DNA of 64,000 nt, taken from Monodelphis domestica (Eukaryota; Chordata; Mammalia; Didelphimorphia; Didelphidae). A program made the translations under genes and the position numbers. This document shows, in pieces, positions 1 through 12,762 of the stretch. Below the pieces are notes generated by a model that saw only the letters and a list, made by a program, of their open reading frames with translations, ran no database searches and was not told the origin of the DNA. Positions within the stretch are counted from its first letter, which is position 1. Every line of letters starts with the position of its first letter. The stretch covers positions 10,602,257-10,666,256 of the forward strand of contig NC_077232.1 of NCBI RefSeq assembly GCF_027887165.1, given 5' to 3'.

Positions 1-232
1 GGGGCTGAGAGGAAATGACTGAGGAGAGACTCTAAATGAACACTCTAGTGCAAATACCAACAACATGGAAATGGGTTCGAACAAAGAATACATGTGAAAC
101 CCAGTGGAATTGTGCACCGGCTATGGGAGAAGTGGTGGGAGAGGGTTGGGGGGAGGAAAAGATAATGATCATTGTTTCCAATGAATAGTGTTTGTAAATA
201 ACCAAATAAAATAATGTTTAAAAAGTAAAAAA
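1..232 (+). mobile_element. L1 3' UTR end, cut by window edge
   Basis: The sequence matches the 3' tails of the L1 copies ending near 19880 and 22197: the GAGGAGAGACTCTAAATGAA block, the GGTGGGAGAGGG purine tract, CCAAATAAAATAATGTT and a terminal A run. It is the 3' end of a plus-strand L1. Whether it is 5'-truncated or continues left of the window cannot be seen. Confidence 0.9.
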
Positions 233-354
233 AAAATTATGTCCCTTCTTCCTCACCTTAATCTTCCCACACAATTATTCCCTTTTTACAGTTGAGGAAA
301 GAGATTAGATTAAGTGGCTTGTTCTGTGGCACAGATATAATTGCATGTGGCCAT

Positions 355-1261
355 TGTGAATCTTAAAATTTCTCAGACTTGTGAATGTTAAAAATTCTCA
401 GACTCTACCTTAGAACATTTGGTTAAAACCATTCCTAAACAATGAAGGTACTTGATCAGGAATGTGAGAACTCTAACATTACTCTACCCATACTTAAGCA
501 TACTTTAGGGGAAGATAAAGTTGTAAAACTCCTTACTGAACAATGAAAAGTACTTAACCCATACTTAAAGTAAAGCTAAAAAACCTTAAGCTGGGTCTAT
601 TTTTAGATCTAATAGAAAAAGGTGATAAGTACCTATGAAGGTCAAATTAATCACTAAAAGTCAGGCAACTTGCAAAGTTGCAAGGGGCAAAGAGGTGTGA
701 ACTTACTCAGAAGTTTTAGTCTACCCAGAGAAGTTGAGAACTAAAGAAGGTGTGAATTAAGAATGGTCAATCCTTTGGAAAACATCTACTGTGATTGGTA
801 GATGTGAAAACTTAGGGGAGGTGACATAGGAGAAAATTCTCTTTAAAAGGAGATCAGAAAGGCCTCTGAGGGAGTTCAGCTTGGCAAAGCTGAATTGAAG
901 GTCTCGGTGGCTGAACTTAGTTGAGCTGAGGAGCTGAACTGGAGGGTCTCTCTGAACACTAGAATCTTGCTTGGGACAAATCTTGTGGTGAGTGGATTAA
1001 AGACTGACTGATCTCTCTCTTAAGGCTTAAGCCTAAGCTGGCCTAGCCCTTTTCTCATTATTTCCTCTTACTCACTCTCTCCTTTTCTTTAATTCCTTTA
1101 TTTGTATTAATTAAAATCTCCATAAAACCCAGCTGACTTGGGTATTTAATATTTGGGAATTTTCTCATGGCGACCACGTTATTTTTGATATAACTCAAGA
1201 CACTGTCTTGAAACCATATTTTCGCGGTCACAGTTTATGCCAACCACTCTTAACTGTAACA
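355..1261 (+). mobile_element. Solo LTR, family A (copy A1)
   Basis: The element begins TGTGAATC and ends CTGTAACA. It is flanked by a 4-bp target duplication, CCAT at 351-354 and 1262-1265. It contains an ATTAAA-type poly(A) region near 1110 followed by an R/U5-like stretch with GGCGACCAC. A related copy lies at about 4250-5009 and another at 45939-46658. A 4-bp duplication is typical of class I (gammaretrovirus-like) ERVs. No internal retroviral coding sequence adjoins it, so it is a solo LTR. Confidence 0.8.
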
Positions 1262-1904
1262 CCATATTGAAACCTTCTGGACTCAAACCTCAGGCCTCTG
1301 TCCACTACACTTCTAGCTGCCTCTAATTTTGGGAAAATGGAAAGCTATGGAATGAGTCCATCCTTCTACAAAGAAAATGCACCAGAACCCAATTTTCTAA
1401 TTCCATCTTGCTTTCATGATCTTGTTTCCCCTCTTTTCCCCCAAAATAAATGTTCTGGAAACTCTTCAGGAGTCCTTGTAAACATCCTGCAGTCACTGCT
1501 TGCATTCCTCTGTTGCTGTCAGGACTGACTGACTGGTTGAGAAACAGATTTGGGAGCACTGAGGTTGAATGAGGCCCAGGGAGTGAGGAGCAGGTCGGGT
1601 GATGGGACAAGAGCTGATTCCTCAAGGTCCCTGTGTCTGGGACTTCAGATTGATCTAGAACAAAAACCCTTTTCTCCAGCCTGAGGTTAAGAGTTTCTCC
1701 CACAAGGGAAAGTGGCAGGATTGGCTGTGGGGAGTGGAGCAGAGGATTTGGCTGCTGCTCATTAGAGGTCCCACAGCACAATAACAGGCACATCCTATCC
1801 CAGTTTCCTAGCATTATAGACACTTCGGGGTGAGGGCAGACTATGTGGGAACCCCATGAACCCCTCTGTAACTGGAGCCCCTGATTCACATGCCTTTCCC
1901 TCAG

Positions 1905-2053
1905 GAGAAGTCAATGACAAGTTTCTCTCCATTATCCTCCCTGTCTGATTCCTCTGCCCAAGGCTTACAGTTCCCAGAGAAGATGTGATCTCTTCTTCTG
2001 AGCAAAAGCCCCCTGGATACTAGAGCAAGAAGGCCTGAGAAACTGCCATCCAG
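1905..2053 (+). other. Candidate orphan exon (possible ZNF 5' exon)
   Basis: This 149-bp segment is bounded by a pyrimidine-rich acceptor (TTTCCCTCAG) and a strong donor (CAG/GTGAGTGAG). It lies on the same strand as ZNF copy A, about 6 kb upstream. The reading frame that starts with the first base is broken by an in-frame TGA, so it would be a 5' untranslated exon or a decayed one. No homology is known to me. The call rests only on splice-site quality and position, and chance occurrence is quite possible. Confidence 0.25.
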
Positions 2054-2109
2054 GTGAGTGAGGAGAAAAGTGGGATTACCAGATGTTTCTTTGTGCTGCA
2101 GTGAAGCAG

Positions 2110-2245
2110 GGGCTAGATTTGAGGGCAGAAAGAGCTGAGGTGGAATTCTTTTTCAGATGTGTCTAGCAGTGACTTCCTGGGCAAGTCATTGAACCCCTCA
2201 GCCTGTTTCCTTATCTTTAAGAGAAGTGACTTGGGCTCCATATCT
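2110..2245 (+). repeat. MIR-like CORE-SINE relic
   Basis: The block around TGGGCAAGTCATTGAACCCC, followed by CAGCCTGTTTCCTTATCTTTAAGAGAAG, matches the central part of MIR/CORE-SINEs in sense orientation. It is diverged and truncated at both ends. A further small relic of the same general type (GTGCCAAG...CTGTGCTAAG) is at about 2385-2475. Confidence 0.6.
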
Positions 2246-3579
2246 TGTCAGCCCCCATCAGGAGATCAGTGTATGCCCTATCAGATGTCATCGATTGGAA
2301 TTTAGGAACATGGAATTCTCCTGAAAGTGCAGGAAGGACTGAGCTTATCCCCTCTGAGCTCTGTGGTATCCAGAAACATGTGTGAGGCCTCGCTCTGTGC
2401 CAAGTCCTGTGCTAAGTTATCGGGGATATAAAGGGCTGCAGTGGACATCCCCTGATCTCATGAACCTGAACAGCTTGCCAATAACTTTTAGAGGTCCTCT
2501 AGATACTAAATCCATGGCAGCCAATCAAGAGAGGGAAGGCTCTAATGGGAAAGAACTCTAGAGAGGTCTAATGGGAGAGGAAACCTCCAGCTTAAAAAGA
2601 ATCAGACTGAGGATACTGGGGGTGAGTATAGCAGAGAAATCAAGGGAAACGCTCTGGCACAATTAATTGCAAATGGCCATCTGCAGCAATTTAGCCCTGA
2701 ACCCGAGGACAGATATTGGATACTTTCCCAAGGAGATGAATAGGTCAAGGGAGAGCATCTGGAGGATTAAAGAGAAATGGTGTATTGGTGCCAATAAGAA
2801 GAGAGTCATTAGTTCATCAGTGTGGGAAGCACTGAAAATTAAAGAAAATTATGAAGACTGGAGGAAGGAAAAGACTTAACGTGAGGGAATGGAATGGGAT
2901 TTTTTACACATGTAAAGAAATTTTCTTTAGATAAGAAAAGAATGACTTTTTTCTTTGATCCTGAGGCCAGAAAGGAAAAGGAGGCAGCTGAGTTGGGCAA
3001 GAGGTGGAGGAAAAGAGAGCTCTACAGAAAGGCCCAGCTTTTGCTCAGTGAAATATGAGGCCAAATTCTCTGCTCAGAAGCTCTGGGCAGGGGGTGGAAG
3101 GAAACTCTAAGGGAGAGCTAGAGACCAGGGACATATTTGGAAGGATGCTGTGGTGGGTGGCAAAGGGAATCCATTAGGGAGATGTCACAGGATTGCCTTG
3201 CCATGGTGAGGACCCAGCTGAGATTAGGGAGAATAAATGTGGAGTGGAGCCAGGCAGCTGGTTTCCTGATTTTCTTTCTCTCCATTGGCATGCAGGACAT
3301 GAAGAGGAGTGAGGAATGCAGCCTTCCTTGGAAGCAATCCAAGGCTCAGCTTTGCAGATCTCACCTGCTCTTGGCCCTTTCTTGGCCATTGAGGCTCTAT
3401 TTTTGTCTTGTTCTTGGAAAAGTGGGTGCCCACACCATGGCAATTTAGGGAGATCAGAACCCAGAAGGAAGCCTCTGGGATCTTCAGGATTGAGTCAGCT
3501 CAGGTTCCAATGGAGTTATTGTTGACTCCTGAGAAATAAGGGCAAGAAAGGATCCTGGTAGAGTTTAGGTCTGACATGA

Positions 3580-4012
3580 GCCCTGATCCCAGTCAGTAAA
3601 CATGAATTAAATATCAAATAAGTTCTAGGAACTGTGCTAAGCCCTGAGGATACAAAGGAAAGACTAAAGCAGTCTGGCCTGTTCTGGAGCTCACAGTCTA
3701 ATATCCCAACATGGAGGTAGTTTATAAAGATGATCCAGGGAGAAAAGTATGTTGAGGAATGGAAATGCATTCATTCAACAGGGAAATAAGGAAATAGAGG
3801 AATGAAGAGGACATTTTAAGAAGAAAAGCAATCAAAGGAGGAAATACTCCAAATTATAATAACAAAATAAAGGCCACCATTTGCATATGGCACCTACTGT
3901 GTGTCACACGCTTTGTAAATATTTTCTCATTTCATCCTCATAGGACCTCTAGGAGTCACTTGATATTATTGTGCCCATGTTATAGTTGAGGAGAAGAAGA
4001 CAAAGCCCCTGT
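3580..4012 (-). repeat. Two antisense CORE-SINE / MIR-type relics
   Basis: At 3580-3780 the order GAACTGTGCTAAGCCCTGAGGATACAAAG then GGAGCTCACAGTCTAAT is typical of an antisense CORE-SINE tail. At 3868-4012 the text GGCACCTACTGTGTGTCACACGCTTTGTAAATATT, TCTCATTTCATCCTCAT and a decayed copy of the GAGGAAACTGAGG motif is typical of antisense MIR. Exact subfamilies cannot be named without a library search. Confidence 0.6.
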
Positions 4013-4249
4013 GAAGTCCTATGAAGTTTCTGAGGTAGAATTAGAAGGCACCATGACCTGCATTGTGATTTTTAAGAAGAATCTCATGAAAATGTTGGCA
4101 TCTATATGAGGTGGAAAAAAGGAGAACTGTAATGAGCTCTCTAACCAGTCAACAAAATGCATCGCTACCTCTGAAAGATTTGTTTTTCCTAAATGATAAA
4201 TGTACCTGCAGATCAATGGCATATATCACTTTGTTGTTGTTTTTTAAAA

Positions 4250-5009
4250 TAATGTTTACATATAAACTCCTGATTGAACAATGAAAGTCCCCAACTCACA
4301 CCTTATAGTAAAGCCAAAACCTTAAGCTAGGTAGTCTATTTTTAGATTTAATACAAAAAGGTGCTAAGTATCTATAAAGGTTAAATTAATCACAAAAAGG
4401 TCAAGTAACTTACAAAAGGCAAGCTTAACAAAAGAGGTGTGAAGTACTCAGAGGATTTAATCTAATCAGAGAAGGTGAGAACCAAAGAAGATGAGAACTA
4501 AGAATGGACAGTCCTGGAAAAAAAGCATCTACTGTGATTGGTAGATGTGAAAATTTAGGGGAGGAGACATAAGAGAAAATTTCTTTAAAAGGAAGGGGTA
4601 AGAGGAATTCAGAGACATTTTGAATTGAGTTCGCAATTGAATTCAGTTTGGATAGGATTCTGAATTCAGTTCAGGAGATTCAGTGGAGGACCAGAGCTTG
4701 CTTAGAGACAATCTTGTGGTGAGTGATAAAGACTGACTTGCTCTCCCTTAGGCTCAGGCCTTTTACTGCTTGGCTCAGCTTGAGCCAGAGCAATTTAATT
4801 TCTCTCTCTCTCTCCTTCCCTTAATTCCTTCTTTCTTTATTAATTAAAATCTCCATAAAATCCCAGCTGACTTGGGTATTTTCATATTTGGGAATTTCCC
4901 ATGGCGACCACTTATTTTAGATTTTAAGTTAAAACATTAAAATTATCCTTTACAGTTTTAGCCAAAACCCTTTACAGTTTTGGCACTTACAGTTTTTAAC
5001 ATTTACACT
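4250..5009 (+). mobile_element. Solo LTR, family A (copy A2)
   Basis: This is a diverged second copy of the LTR at 355-1261, in the same orientation. Shared blocks include the TAAAGCCAAAACCTTAAGCTAGG region, CATCTACTGTGATTGGTAGATGTG, AATTAAAATCTCCATAAAA (poly(A) region) and CAGCTGACTTGGGTATTT. Exact ends are uncertain, and I could not find a clean target duplication. The right end abuts the start of ZNF arm A. The 3 kb between copies A1 and A2 shows no gag, pol or env, so they are probably two independent solo LTRs rather than one provirus. Confidence 0.65.
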
Positions 5010-5386
5010 ACCCAGTAGTGTCATACCTATGAAGATAGGCAACGAAACTGAAAGCAAAATGGAAAGATTTGAAGTGAATTCTTTAGTATTAATGACACAG
5101 CATGCCCAGTCACAAGGTTTGGTCTCGGCTGTCAGGATTTGAATCAAGTCACTCAGCCACCATTCTGAGGTCATGGTCTGAATTAGGAATATAATAGTGC
5201 TATTCTTGCCAAAATCACAGGTTTGTTATGAAGAGGTAATGTGATCATATATGAGTCTCTTTGTTAATTAAAATGTTCTTCAGATTTGAGGTAATGGCAT
5301 TTTCAAAGGATGAATTGTGCCCATTTAAGTTGGAAGAATTTTCTTCTTACCCAAGGAAATAGGTATAAAGCCATTTATGTTCTGAC

Positions 5387-7866
5387 TGTGAAGTGTGAAT
5401 CAGACTTTCTTTGTCTAGAATCAGCAACTTTTAAATTGATCAACCAAAACTGAAAACACCTCTACTTGACACTTTGGGGTCAAGTAAGAGAATTCACAAG
5501 TCATTTACTTGGGGAGTTCCACCCTTTTAACCCAATCAATCAGGAACTTGTGAATCCTTTTGAAAAGAGTTCATACCCTCAGAGGACAGGAGGTGGATGC
5601 CACAGACACTGCCCAAAGACTGGGAAGTAGTCATCTTCAGTAGTCATCCTACACTGGTGATCTGCCTCTTTGAAGTAATTTGGGACTTGGCCTGCCTCTT
5701 GGGTGAGTGAGTAGCCAGACTTCCTTCTCTGGGGTCTGGAGAAAGATTAGTTTTGGAGAGAACTTCCCTTCTTAGAGGAGGCTCTGTGGGTGGAACTCCA
5801 AGTACTCTGGTTGAAGGTTAAGAAGCTCTGTCAGGCTGAGCTGAGCTTCTTCTTCTGAAAATTTTATATAAGATTATAGAATTTTTAAATTTTATATTTA
5901 AATTCTATATAATTATTTTTTTTAATCCAAGGCTTATAATGTTTTGAGAAAAATTTCAGGAAAAGAAGCTCCCTAACTCATTGAATCAAGAAAATGAACT
6001 GTTTAGGGAAAGTGCCATGAAGAAACCTCCACTGCAGCAGAAGACCCAGGATGAACTTTGGAGTGTAAATGATTGAACTAAAGGGGTTGAACACATTTAT
6101 TGTGAATGTAAACTCTAATGCCAAAAGTGATTGCCCCCAATTGGCTTTTTGTCAATTCACCTAGCAAACACTGATTTCTCTCTCTCTCTCTTTCTTATTT
6201 CTCTCCTATGTCAACGTATTGCAGTTTCTTCCTAGAAAGGGCAATATGGTATGCACCTTTAGCTAGAAGATCTTTAGAGGAATAAACTGGTTATGTTAAA
6301 TGATTCATTGGAAAGATCAGTCTCCCAAAGAATCACAGGGGTGATTGTGAAAGGGAATTCTTTTTTCTCTGTCTATTTTGAGTTAACACTTTGTTAGCCA
6401 TCAAGTAAGAAAATTCAAAATCACTTACTTGGAGAAGTAAAAGAATTTGAAAGTCACTTGCTAAAGTGAGAACTCAAAGCACCCTTACTAAACACTATCT
6501 AAGAGTGTTCACAGGTCATTTGCTAAAGTGATAATTCAATCAGTCAGCAACTTGTAAATCCTACAAGGATAGTGTTTACACCGTCAGAGGCCTATATTAA
6601 GAGCTAAAACCTTCAGAGATGAGAAGTGGATCTCCCACAGACACTGCCCCTGAGTCAGTTCTAGGAAATTTGGAAGCTGTGATTGGCCCTTGTGAAGAGT
6701 GGAAGGGACAAGCAGTCATTACAAAAACCCTGAACCTCTTTGACTGGGGGAAGTCTACTGGACATATTCTCTGGGAGGTTTTCTTCCATACGGAGTCTTT
6801 GGAGAGGAGAGCTTTGCTGGATCTTGGGCTTGAAGCTTCAGCTGGTGGCCTGCCTCAGGAGGTGACTTTGGACTTGGGACCTTGGTTCTTGGACTGTTTC
6901 TTGGGTGAGTGAGTAGCTGGCCTTTCCTTTCCTGGATTCCTGGAGAGATATTAGTTCAGGAGAGGCCTTCCAATCATGGAGGACTGGAGCAGTACTTAGT
7001 GTGATGGACTAGACATCTTCTCTTCTCTCTTTTTGTATTTCTCTACTTTCACTCTTTCCACCCTTTTGTAAATAAAAGCTATTAAAAGTCATTTTGACTT
7101 GAAGTATAATATTTTAAATCTTCAACCAAAAGATTATTTTTGAATTCTCACATATTTATTCAGACCCCTAGATTTCATCCTTACATAGGAGAATTCACAG
7201 GTCACTTAACTTGGAGAGCTGGAGTCCACCCTTTTAACCCAATCGAACTTGTGAATTCTTTTGCTAAGAGTTCACACCCTCAGAAACTCAATCAGTCAGG
7301 AACTAGTGAATTCTTTTTATTATAGTTCACACCTCCAGAGGACAAGTGGTGGATGTCACAGACACTGCCCCACCCTGGGCAGTTCTAGGTAATTTGGAAG
7401 CTGTGATTGGCCCCTTTGAAGTGGGGAAGGAACAAAAAGGACTATAAAAGTCCTGAACTTCTTGAGCTGAAGTAGTTCTCTACAGGAGTTGTCTTCAGCT
7501 GATGAGCTGTCTCTTGGAGGTAACTTGGGACTTGTACTGCCTTTTGGATGAGTGAGTAGCTGGCTTTCTTCTCCTAGGTTTAGGGAGAGATTAGTTTTGG
7601 AGGGGCCTTCCCTTCTTGGAGGAACCCTTGTGGGTGCTACTCAGGATCCTCTGTTCCAGAGTTAACAAGCACTCCCAGGCTGAGAGGAGCACCAGAACAA
7701 TATTTAGTGTGATAGGGTAGATATCTTACCTACCCTCTTTTTGTATTTCTCTACTTTCACTCTTTCCACACTTTTATATAGAAATGCTATTATTTTAAAT
7801 CTGCTACCACAAGATTATTTTAGAATCTTCATATATTTAGCCAAACCATTAATTTATATAATTACA
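5387..7866 (+). mobile_element. ERV-Z: internally deleted class I-like ERV with three LTR segments
   Basis: The element runs from TGTGAAGTGTGAATC to TATATAATTACA and is flanked by TGAC at 5383-5386 and 7867-7870. The orthologous site in copy C has no insertion, which confirms the ends. Inside are LTR 1 (5387 to about 5865, 3'-truncated), internal remnant X (about 5930-6346, also found at 36433-36910), LTR 2 (6347-7185) and a 5'-truncated LTR 3 (about 7186-7866). No gag, pol or env frame survives. LTR 2 keeps the poly(A) signal AATAAA near 7070. LTR 3 has lost it. The 4-bp duplication suggests class I. The LTR-X-LTR-LTR order probably reflects recombination between LTRs. Confidence 0.8.
7439..7453 (+). 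promoter_or_regulatory. TATA box in LTR 3 of ERV-Z
   Basis: GGACTATAAAAGTCC is a good TATA element preceded by a GATTGG CCAAT-type box at about 7404. It lies in sense orientation about 480 bp upstream of the ZNF copy A splice acceptor. A GATGAGTGAGTAGC stretch near 7547 corresponds to the GGTGAGTGAG donor-like site of the other LTR copies. In arm B the matching sequence is weakened to TATAACAG. Promoter activity is inferred, not shown. Confidence 0.45.
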
Positions 7867-7906
7867 TGACAGTGGAGAAATGGATATTCAGTTATATATA
7901 TAGTGA

Positions 7907-8881
<975 letters not shown>

Positions 8882-9272
8882 TAGCAATGTGGATAGACAT
8901 TCATATGGAGCTCCACTCTTGCTCAACATCAGAGAAATCTAAAACTTTCACAGTGAGCTCTCATCTTGCTCTAAATAAAATAATTCACTCTAGAATGTCA
9001 TAATATCTACTCCGATTAGGTCCAAAATGACATAGATTTAGATTTAAAGTATGATACCATAAGCAAATTAAGGGAATGTAGAATCATTTACCTTTTAGAT
9101 CAATTTATTGATAAGGGAAGAATTTATCTACAAATAAAAAACAGACAACATGAAACACATCAAAAATTATTTGTATTATCTTAAATTCAAAATTGTACAA
9201 ACAAAACGAATACAACCAGATCTCACAGGGGAAACAAAAAGATATCATTTGCTTTAAAACAAGTTGTACAAT

Positions 9273-9450
9273 TGTGTGAAGAGAACCCTCTCCCAGGATC
9301 ACACATGGGGTCTTATCTGAATCCCTAAGATCCTAGAGCTGTCATCTCATGCTGGTTCTGTGACTGAGTGTAAGCCAGATATGATTGAAGGGGACACAGA
9401 AGGGAGAGGGAGGAAAAGAGGTTGAAGACAAGGAAGTTGGGGCTCTTTCT
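9273..9450 (+). mobile_element. LTR fragment, family E (arm A)
   Basis: It begins TGTGTGAAGAGAACCC and continues TCTCCCAGGATCACACATGGG. Copies lie at 42364-42617 (-) and 36236-36432 (-). The AATAAA-containing 3' part seen in those two is missing here, so this copy is truncated near 9450. It lies downstream of the ZNF stop in both arms A and B. Confidence 0.55.
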
Positions 9451-9484
9451 GGAGGAGCTGGTGAAGTGTAAGGTGCCTTAGAGA

Positions 9485-9815
9485 TGTAAAAATGGAGATT
9501 TGAACCCCAGACTTCAATCCCCAGAAGTCCTTGGACAGTTCCCAGAATTCCCTATAATCTCACTGGAGATACCCACCTGGGCTGAGAACAAAATGGGTAT
9601 TTAAACTGACTGTACTGCCTACTTGGTCTCTCTGCTTCCGCTTCTAAGCACACTCAACTCTCAAGATGTAGAGTAAGTGGCTGTGAATGGGCTTTTCAGC
9701 CCTCCTAGGCACATGCTTTCTTATTTGTATTTTCTTTATTTCTTAATTCTAATAATCTTTAATAAACCCCATAAAATATAATACTTTTAGTAAAAAAACG
9801 AATTTAATCTTAACA
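9485..9815 (+). mobile_element. LTR, family B (copy B1)
   Basis: It begins TGTAAAAATGGAG and ends near ATCTTAACA, with AATAAACC at about 9758 before a short U5. The solo LTR at 30942-31292 shares ACTTCAATCCCCAGAA, the GGGTATTTAA box and CTTTAATAAACC. No clear target duplication flanks B1, so it could be the 5' LTR of a degraded provirus running to the polypurine tract near 12560, or a solo copy. Confidence 0.65.
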
Positions 9816-12569
9816 GTTTGGCAAACCACATCGATTGTCACAAAATATCCTCAATCTTCTTAACTTTCCTAAATCTTTTCTCTACTGTGACTAAGTTCAG
9901 CTTTTAATAGCTACTGCCTAGATTTTGTTTTAAGCCAAGTTTCTCCAAGGCTTTTCAGAAAAGCATCTTGATAAGCTCCCTGGAGCCTGCTTGCCCTTCC
10001 CTGCTCCTGCCTGCAGCCATTTGCTTTGGACCTTCTTGATTCAATATCACTCACCTGGTCCCAGTCCTGGCCCAGCCCTCCTGCTGCCTACCTGCTTCTG
10101 TGCTCCAGCAATCCGGACCTGTGCACTCGCTCACCTGGTCCCAACTCACCCAGACCCAGGAACTCTGGCCTCCGAGCAGATCACTCATCACCCCAGGCCC
10201 AGGACTCATTTCCACCAACTGGTAAAAAATGGGGGTGATTTTTCTTTAGGCTACAATTAGCCTCCATGTGGCAAGGGACAGAGGATAGCAGAGGGGGAGA
10301 AAGAGGAGAAGGAAGAGACTTTTCCAAACAGGAACTTACAAGCATGGCTATTTTAAAAAGATATCTTTTGACTGTATTGATTCTTTCACTTAGCTCACCT
10401 GGGAGTCAGGAGAGAATTTCAGCTCCCTGTAACTCTTTAACCAAATTTGAGATTCCTAAAATCCACCCTTAGTATGGGGGGGGGGGGCTTAGTGGCTCAG
10501 TGAATTGAGAGAGATGGGAGGTCCTGGGTTAAAAAATCTGGCCTCAGACACTTCCTGGTGGTGTGGCCCTGGGCAGGTCAATTAACCCCCATTGCCTACC
10601 CCTTACCAATTTTCTGCCTTCTGACAATAGGCATCTAAATGGATAATTTAAAAAACAAAAACCCAAGGAACTTTAAAGAGACTGGAGGTTATATTTTTAA
10701 GGCATTTCAGACTCCAATGTTTTACAAAAATCTCTGTATTCTATTGCATTTTACTGATTGTTTTGTTTAAGATTTAACTTTGTGATTTTAAGTTCATATA
10801 TTAATGTATTCAATACTATTCTGTTATACTGTATCTTTTTTAATGTACTGGGTTTTAACTACTGTTAAATTCTGTTGCTTTTCACCTATAACCATACTGA
10901 ACAAACATTATTGAGTAAGCCCATATAAAAACAGCTTTTCTATTTTTGACTTTGTAAATTGTCACAGAGAGGATAGATGGACTCCATCAGAACTGGCCAT
11001 AATTGTATAACTACCTTTGGAAAATTTAATGTGCTAAATACCTCAAATGATTTTAAGGGTTTTTTAAACATGATTTGTAGAATCTTTTTTTATAATCTCT
11101 GGTCATTTTTGCCTACCCCTACCACGAGGTAAGGCCCATTCTAGTAGCTGAAGTGAAATGCATTTTATAACCCCCAACCTTCCCTCATTTCTAAATATGT
11201 GAATGGAAGTTGGGGCAGTTAATCCCAGGGCATTTGTACCCCTAAAAAGCCTCCAAAAAAGGAGCACCTCTCATTTATAACTCTTCAGCTCCCTACTTAA
11301 CTTCCACCAGAATATCTAGATTTCATGATGTCCTAAACCCAAAATGAGTTTTACTTTGTTTAAAAATATGTTTATTACCAAGGTTGAAAGATTCGCTATG
11401 TTTGTAAAAATGGTGACAAATATCCATTCGTTCATAGGTTTTTAAAAAATGCCATACAGCAACTTATGTGAAATATGATAGTGTGTTTGTTTGCTATTAT
11501 AATTAATTGAGCTATTGAGAATTTTGGGGATTTTGATATCTACATATTTGTAATACTGTCTTTAAAAATGAAAAATGTTACCTTGCTCAATTCATTTGCT
11601 TATACTCACAGTGGATCATGGCCAGATATGAAGAGGAAATGGATCTCATTTTTGGTGAGAAAGCCTTGTATTCTATATTTTCTTAGCCGACACAGTTTGT
11701 CAATGATTATAAGCTATATTTTTGAATTTTAAAACTGTTCTTATTATATTTTTCTTGAATGTGCAATATACTATTTCAGTATTTTTTCTCTCCTTTTTAT
11801 ATTTGAAGCACATGTCACCAGTATTAAGATTTTCTTTAACTTTTTGATTTTGCAGGAATATAAGTTTAAATACATTGCTATAGTGTCAATGCATGCCCCC
11901 CAAAGCTTGAGACTATAAAAATGATGCCACTGATTATTTTAAAAAAATTATGGGACTTTGCTTAATGATTCTGTCTCATTCCAGGACAAGATATACAAAA
12001 GAGCCATTACACAGGGCCAAAGAAGCACAAAGCAAAACCTCAATTGTGCCAGAAGAGCACACAGGTCAACAAATAAACCAATCCAGGAAGGACTGATGTA
12101 CTTCTAAGCCAATACAAAGGACTTGAACCTAGTGTGAAGACTCAAGGTTGCAACATAGGCCTTCCTTGTATCCACACTCAATCTGGAAATACTTACAGAT
12201 GAGTATCCCTAACTTGGCTCCTATTTGGCTCCTATAATCTAGTCCTTTTTTTCTGTCTTTCATAGTGTGGCAACTTTCTGTAGTCCTGGCTACTGACTGG
12301 GTAAATGCTTACTTGCTTAGATCATTTTAATTGGGCCCTGATTCAAGGACCTGTTATAGATTTATTTTTCCTTTACTTAGAATTTTTACACATAAGACTT
12401 TGATAGTCTATATTTTCATCCAGAAATTATCTTTTTTTAATTGGGATTTTTCTGATGTCTTTTTAATTTCTCTTGCCAACTGATTCATATACCTCATAAC
12501 TCCACCATGCATCCCTAAATGATCCCTGTGTTTTTCAATCACCCTTTTCAAGGGGAGGAATGTAAAAAT
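9816..12569 (+). other. Uncoded stretch ending in a polypurine tract
   Basis: No retroviral frame is recognisable. A proline-rich, GC-rich open stretch lies at 9991-10260 and a SINE at about 10476-10640. The rest is AT-rich. The stretch ends in CAAGGGGAGGAA at about 12558-12569, followed at once by TGTAAAAATATT. That is the layout of a retroviral polypurine tract and 3' LTR start. One reading is a class I provirus with LTR B1 as its 5' LTR and all coding sequence lost. The sequence after 12570 does not resemble LTR B beyond the first nine bases, so this is weak. Confidence 0.3.
10476..10640 (+). repeat. tRNA-derived SINE, diverged
   Basis: The head is partly replaced by a 12-G run and is followed by TTAGTGGCTCAGTGAATTGAGAG, GGGAGGTCCTGGGTT, TCTGGCCTCAGACACTTCC and TGGCCCTGGGCAGGTCA. 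This is the same family as the better copies at 30181, 33644 and 38376. The A box is recognisable and the B box is decayed. Confidence 0.8.
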
Positions 12570-12762
12570 ATTATTATTTTTAATTGAAAAGTTTAAATTC
12601 CTTTTGAGAAGAATTTTAAGTTAAGAAACATGATACCTCTCCAAATCTATAGCAGTTCGACCAGCGATTGCTACATAAAGTTTTTCCTTAGTGGGTTGTA
12701 ACTTGAGAAGGAGAAAGGAGTCTGAGGAAAATGGGTGATAAATCAAGACACACAGACAAGTT

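Larger units (their letters stand above)
1262..4249. other. Non-coding stretch with old SINE relics
   Basis: No convincing gene is seen. The open frames at 1323-1889 (-), 2667-2879 (+) and 3137-3448 (+) have no recognisable domain and lie among stop-rich sequence. MIR-like relics lie at about 2110-2245, 2385-2475, 3580-3780 and 3868-4012. One possible exon at 1905-2053 is listed separately. The remainder looks unique or too old to classify by eye. Confidence 0.5.

Noticed and set aside
1323..1889. 188-codon minus-strand frame
   Set aside because: It has no domain, biased composition, no supporting start or splice context, and lies among repeat relics.
4950..5174. Frame with EWWLSDLIQIL...ETKPCDWACCVI, also present at 47941-48162
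   Set aside because: It looks conserved between arms A and B, but in copy C the same stretch is frameshifted and stopped. Similarity follows from the segmental duplication. No domain is recognised.
5860..5925. AT-rich inverted stretch as a possible origin or terminator hairpin
   Set aside because: It is an imperfect AT palindrome inside decayed LTR sequence. Nothing supports a specific function in a nuclear mammalian genome.
9991..10260. Proline-rich 89-codon frame
   Set aside because: The second overlapping frame (10026-10238) is equally open, which is typical of GC-rich low-complexity sequence. No known motif is seen.
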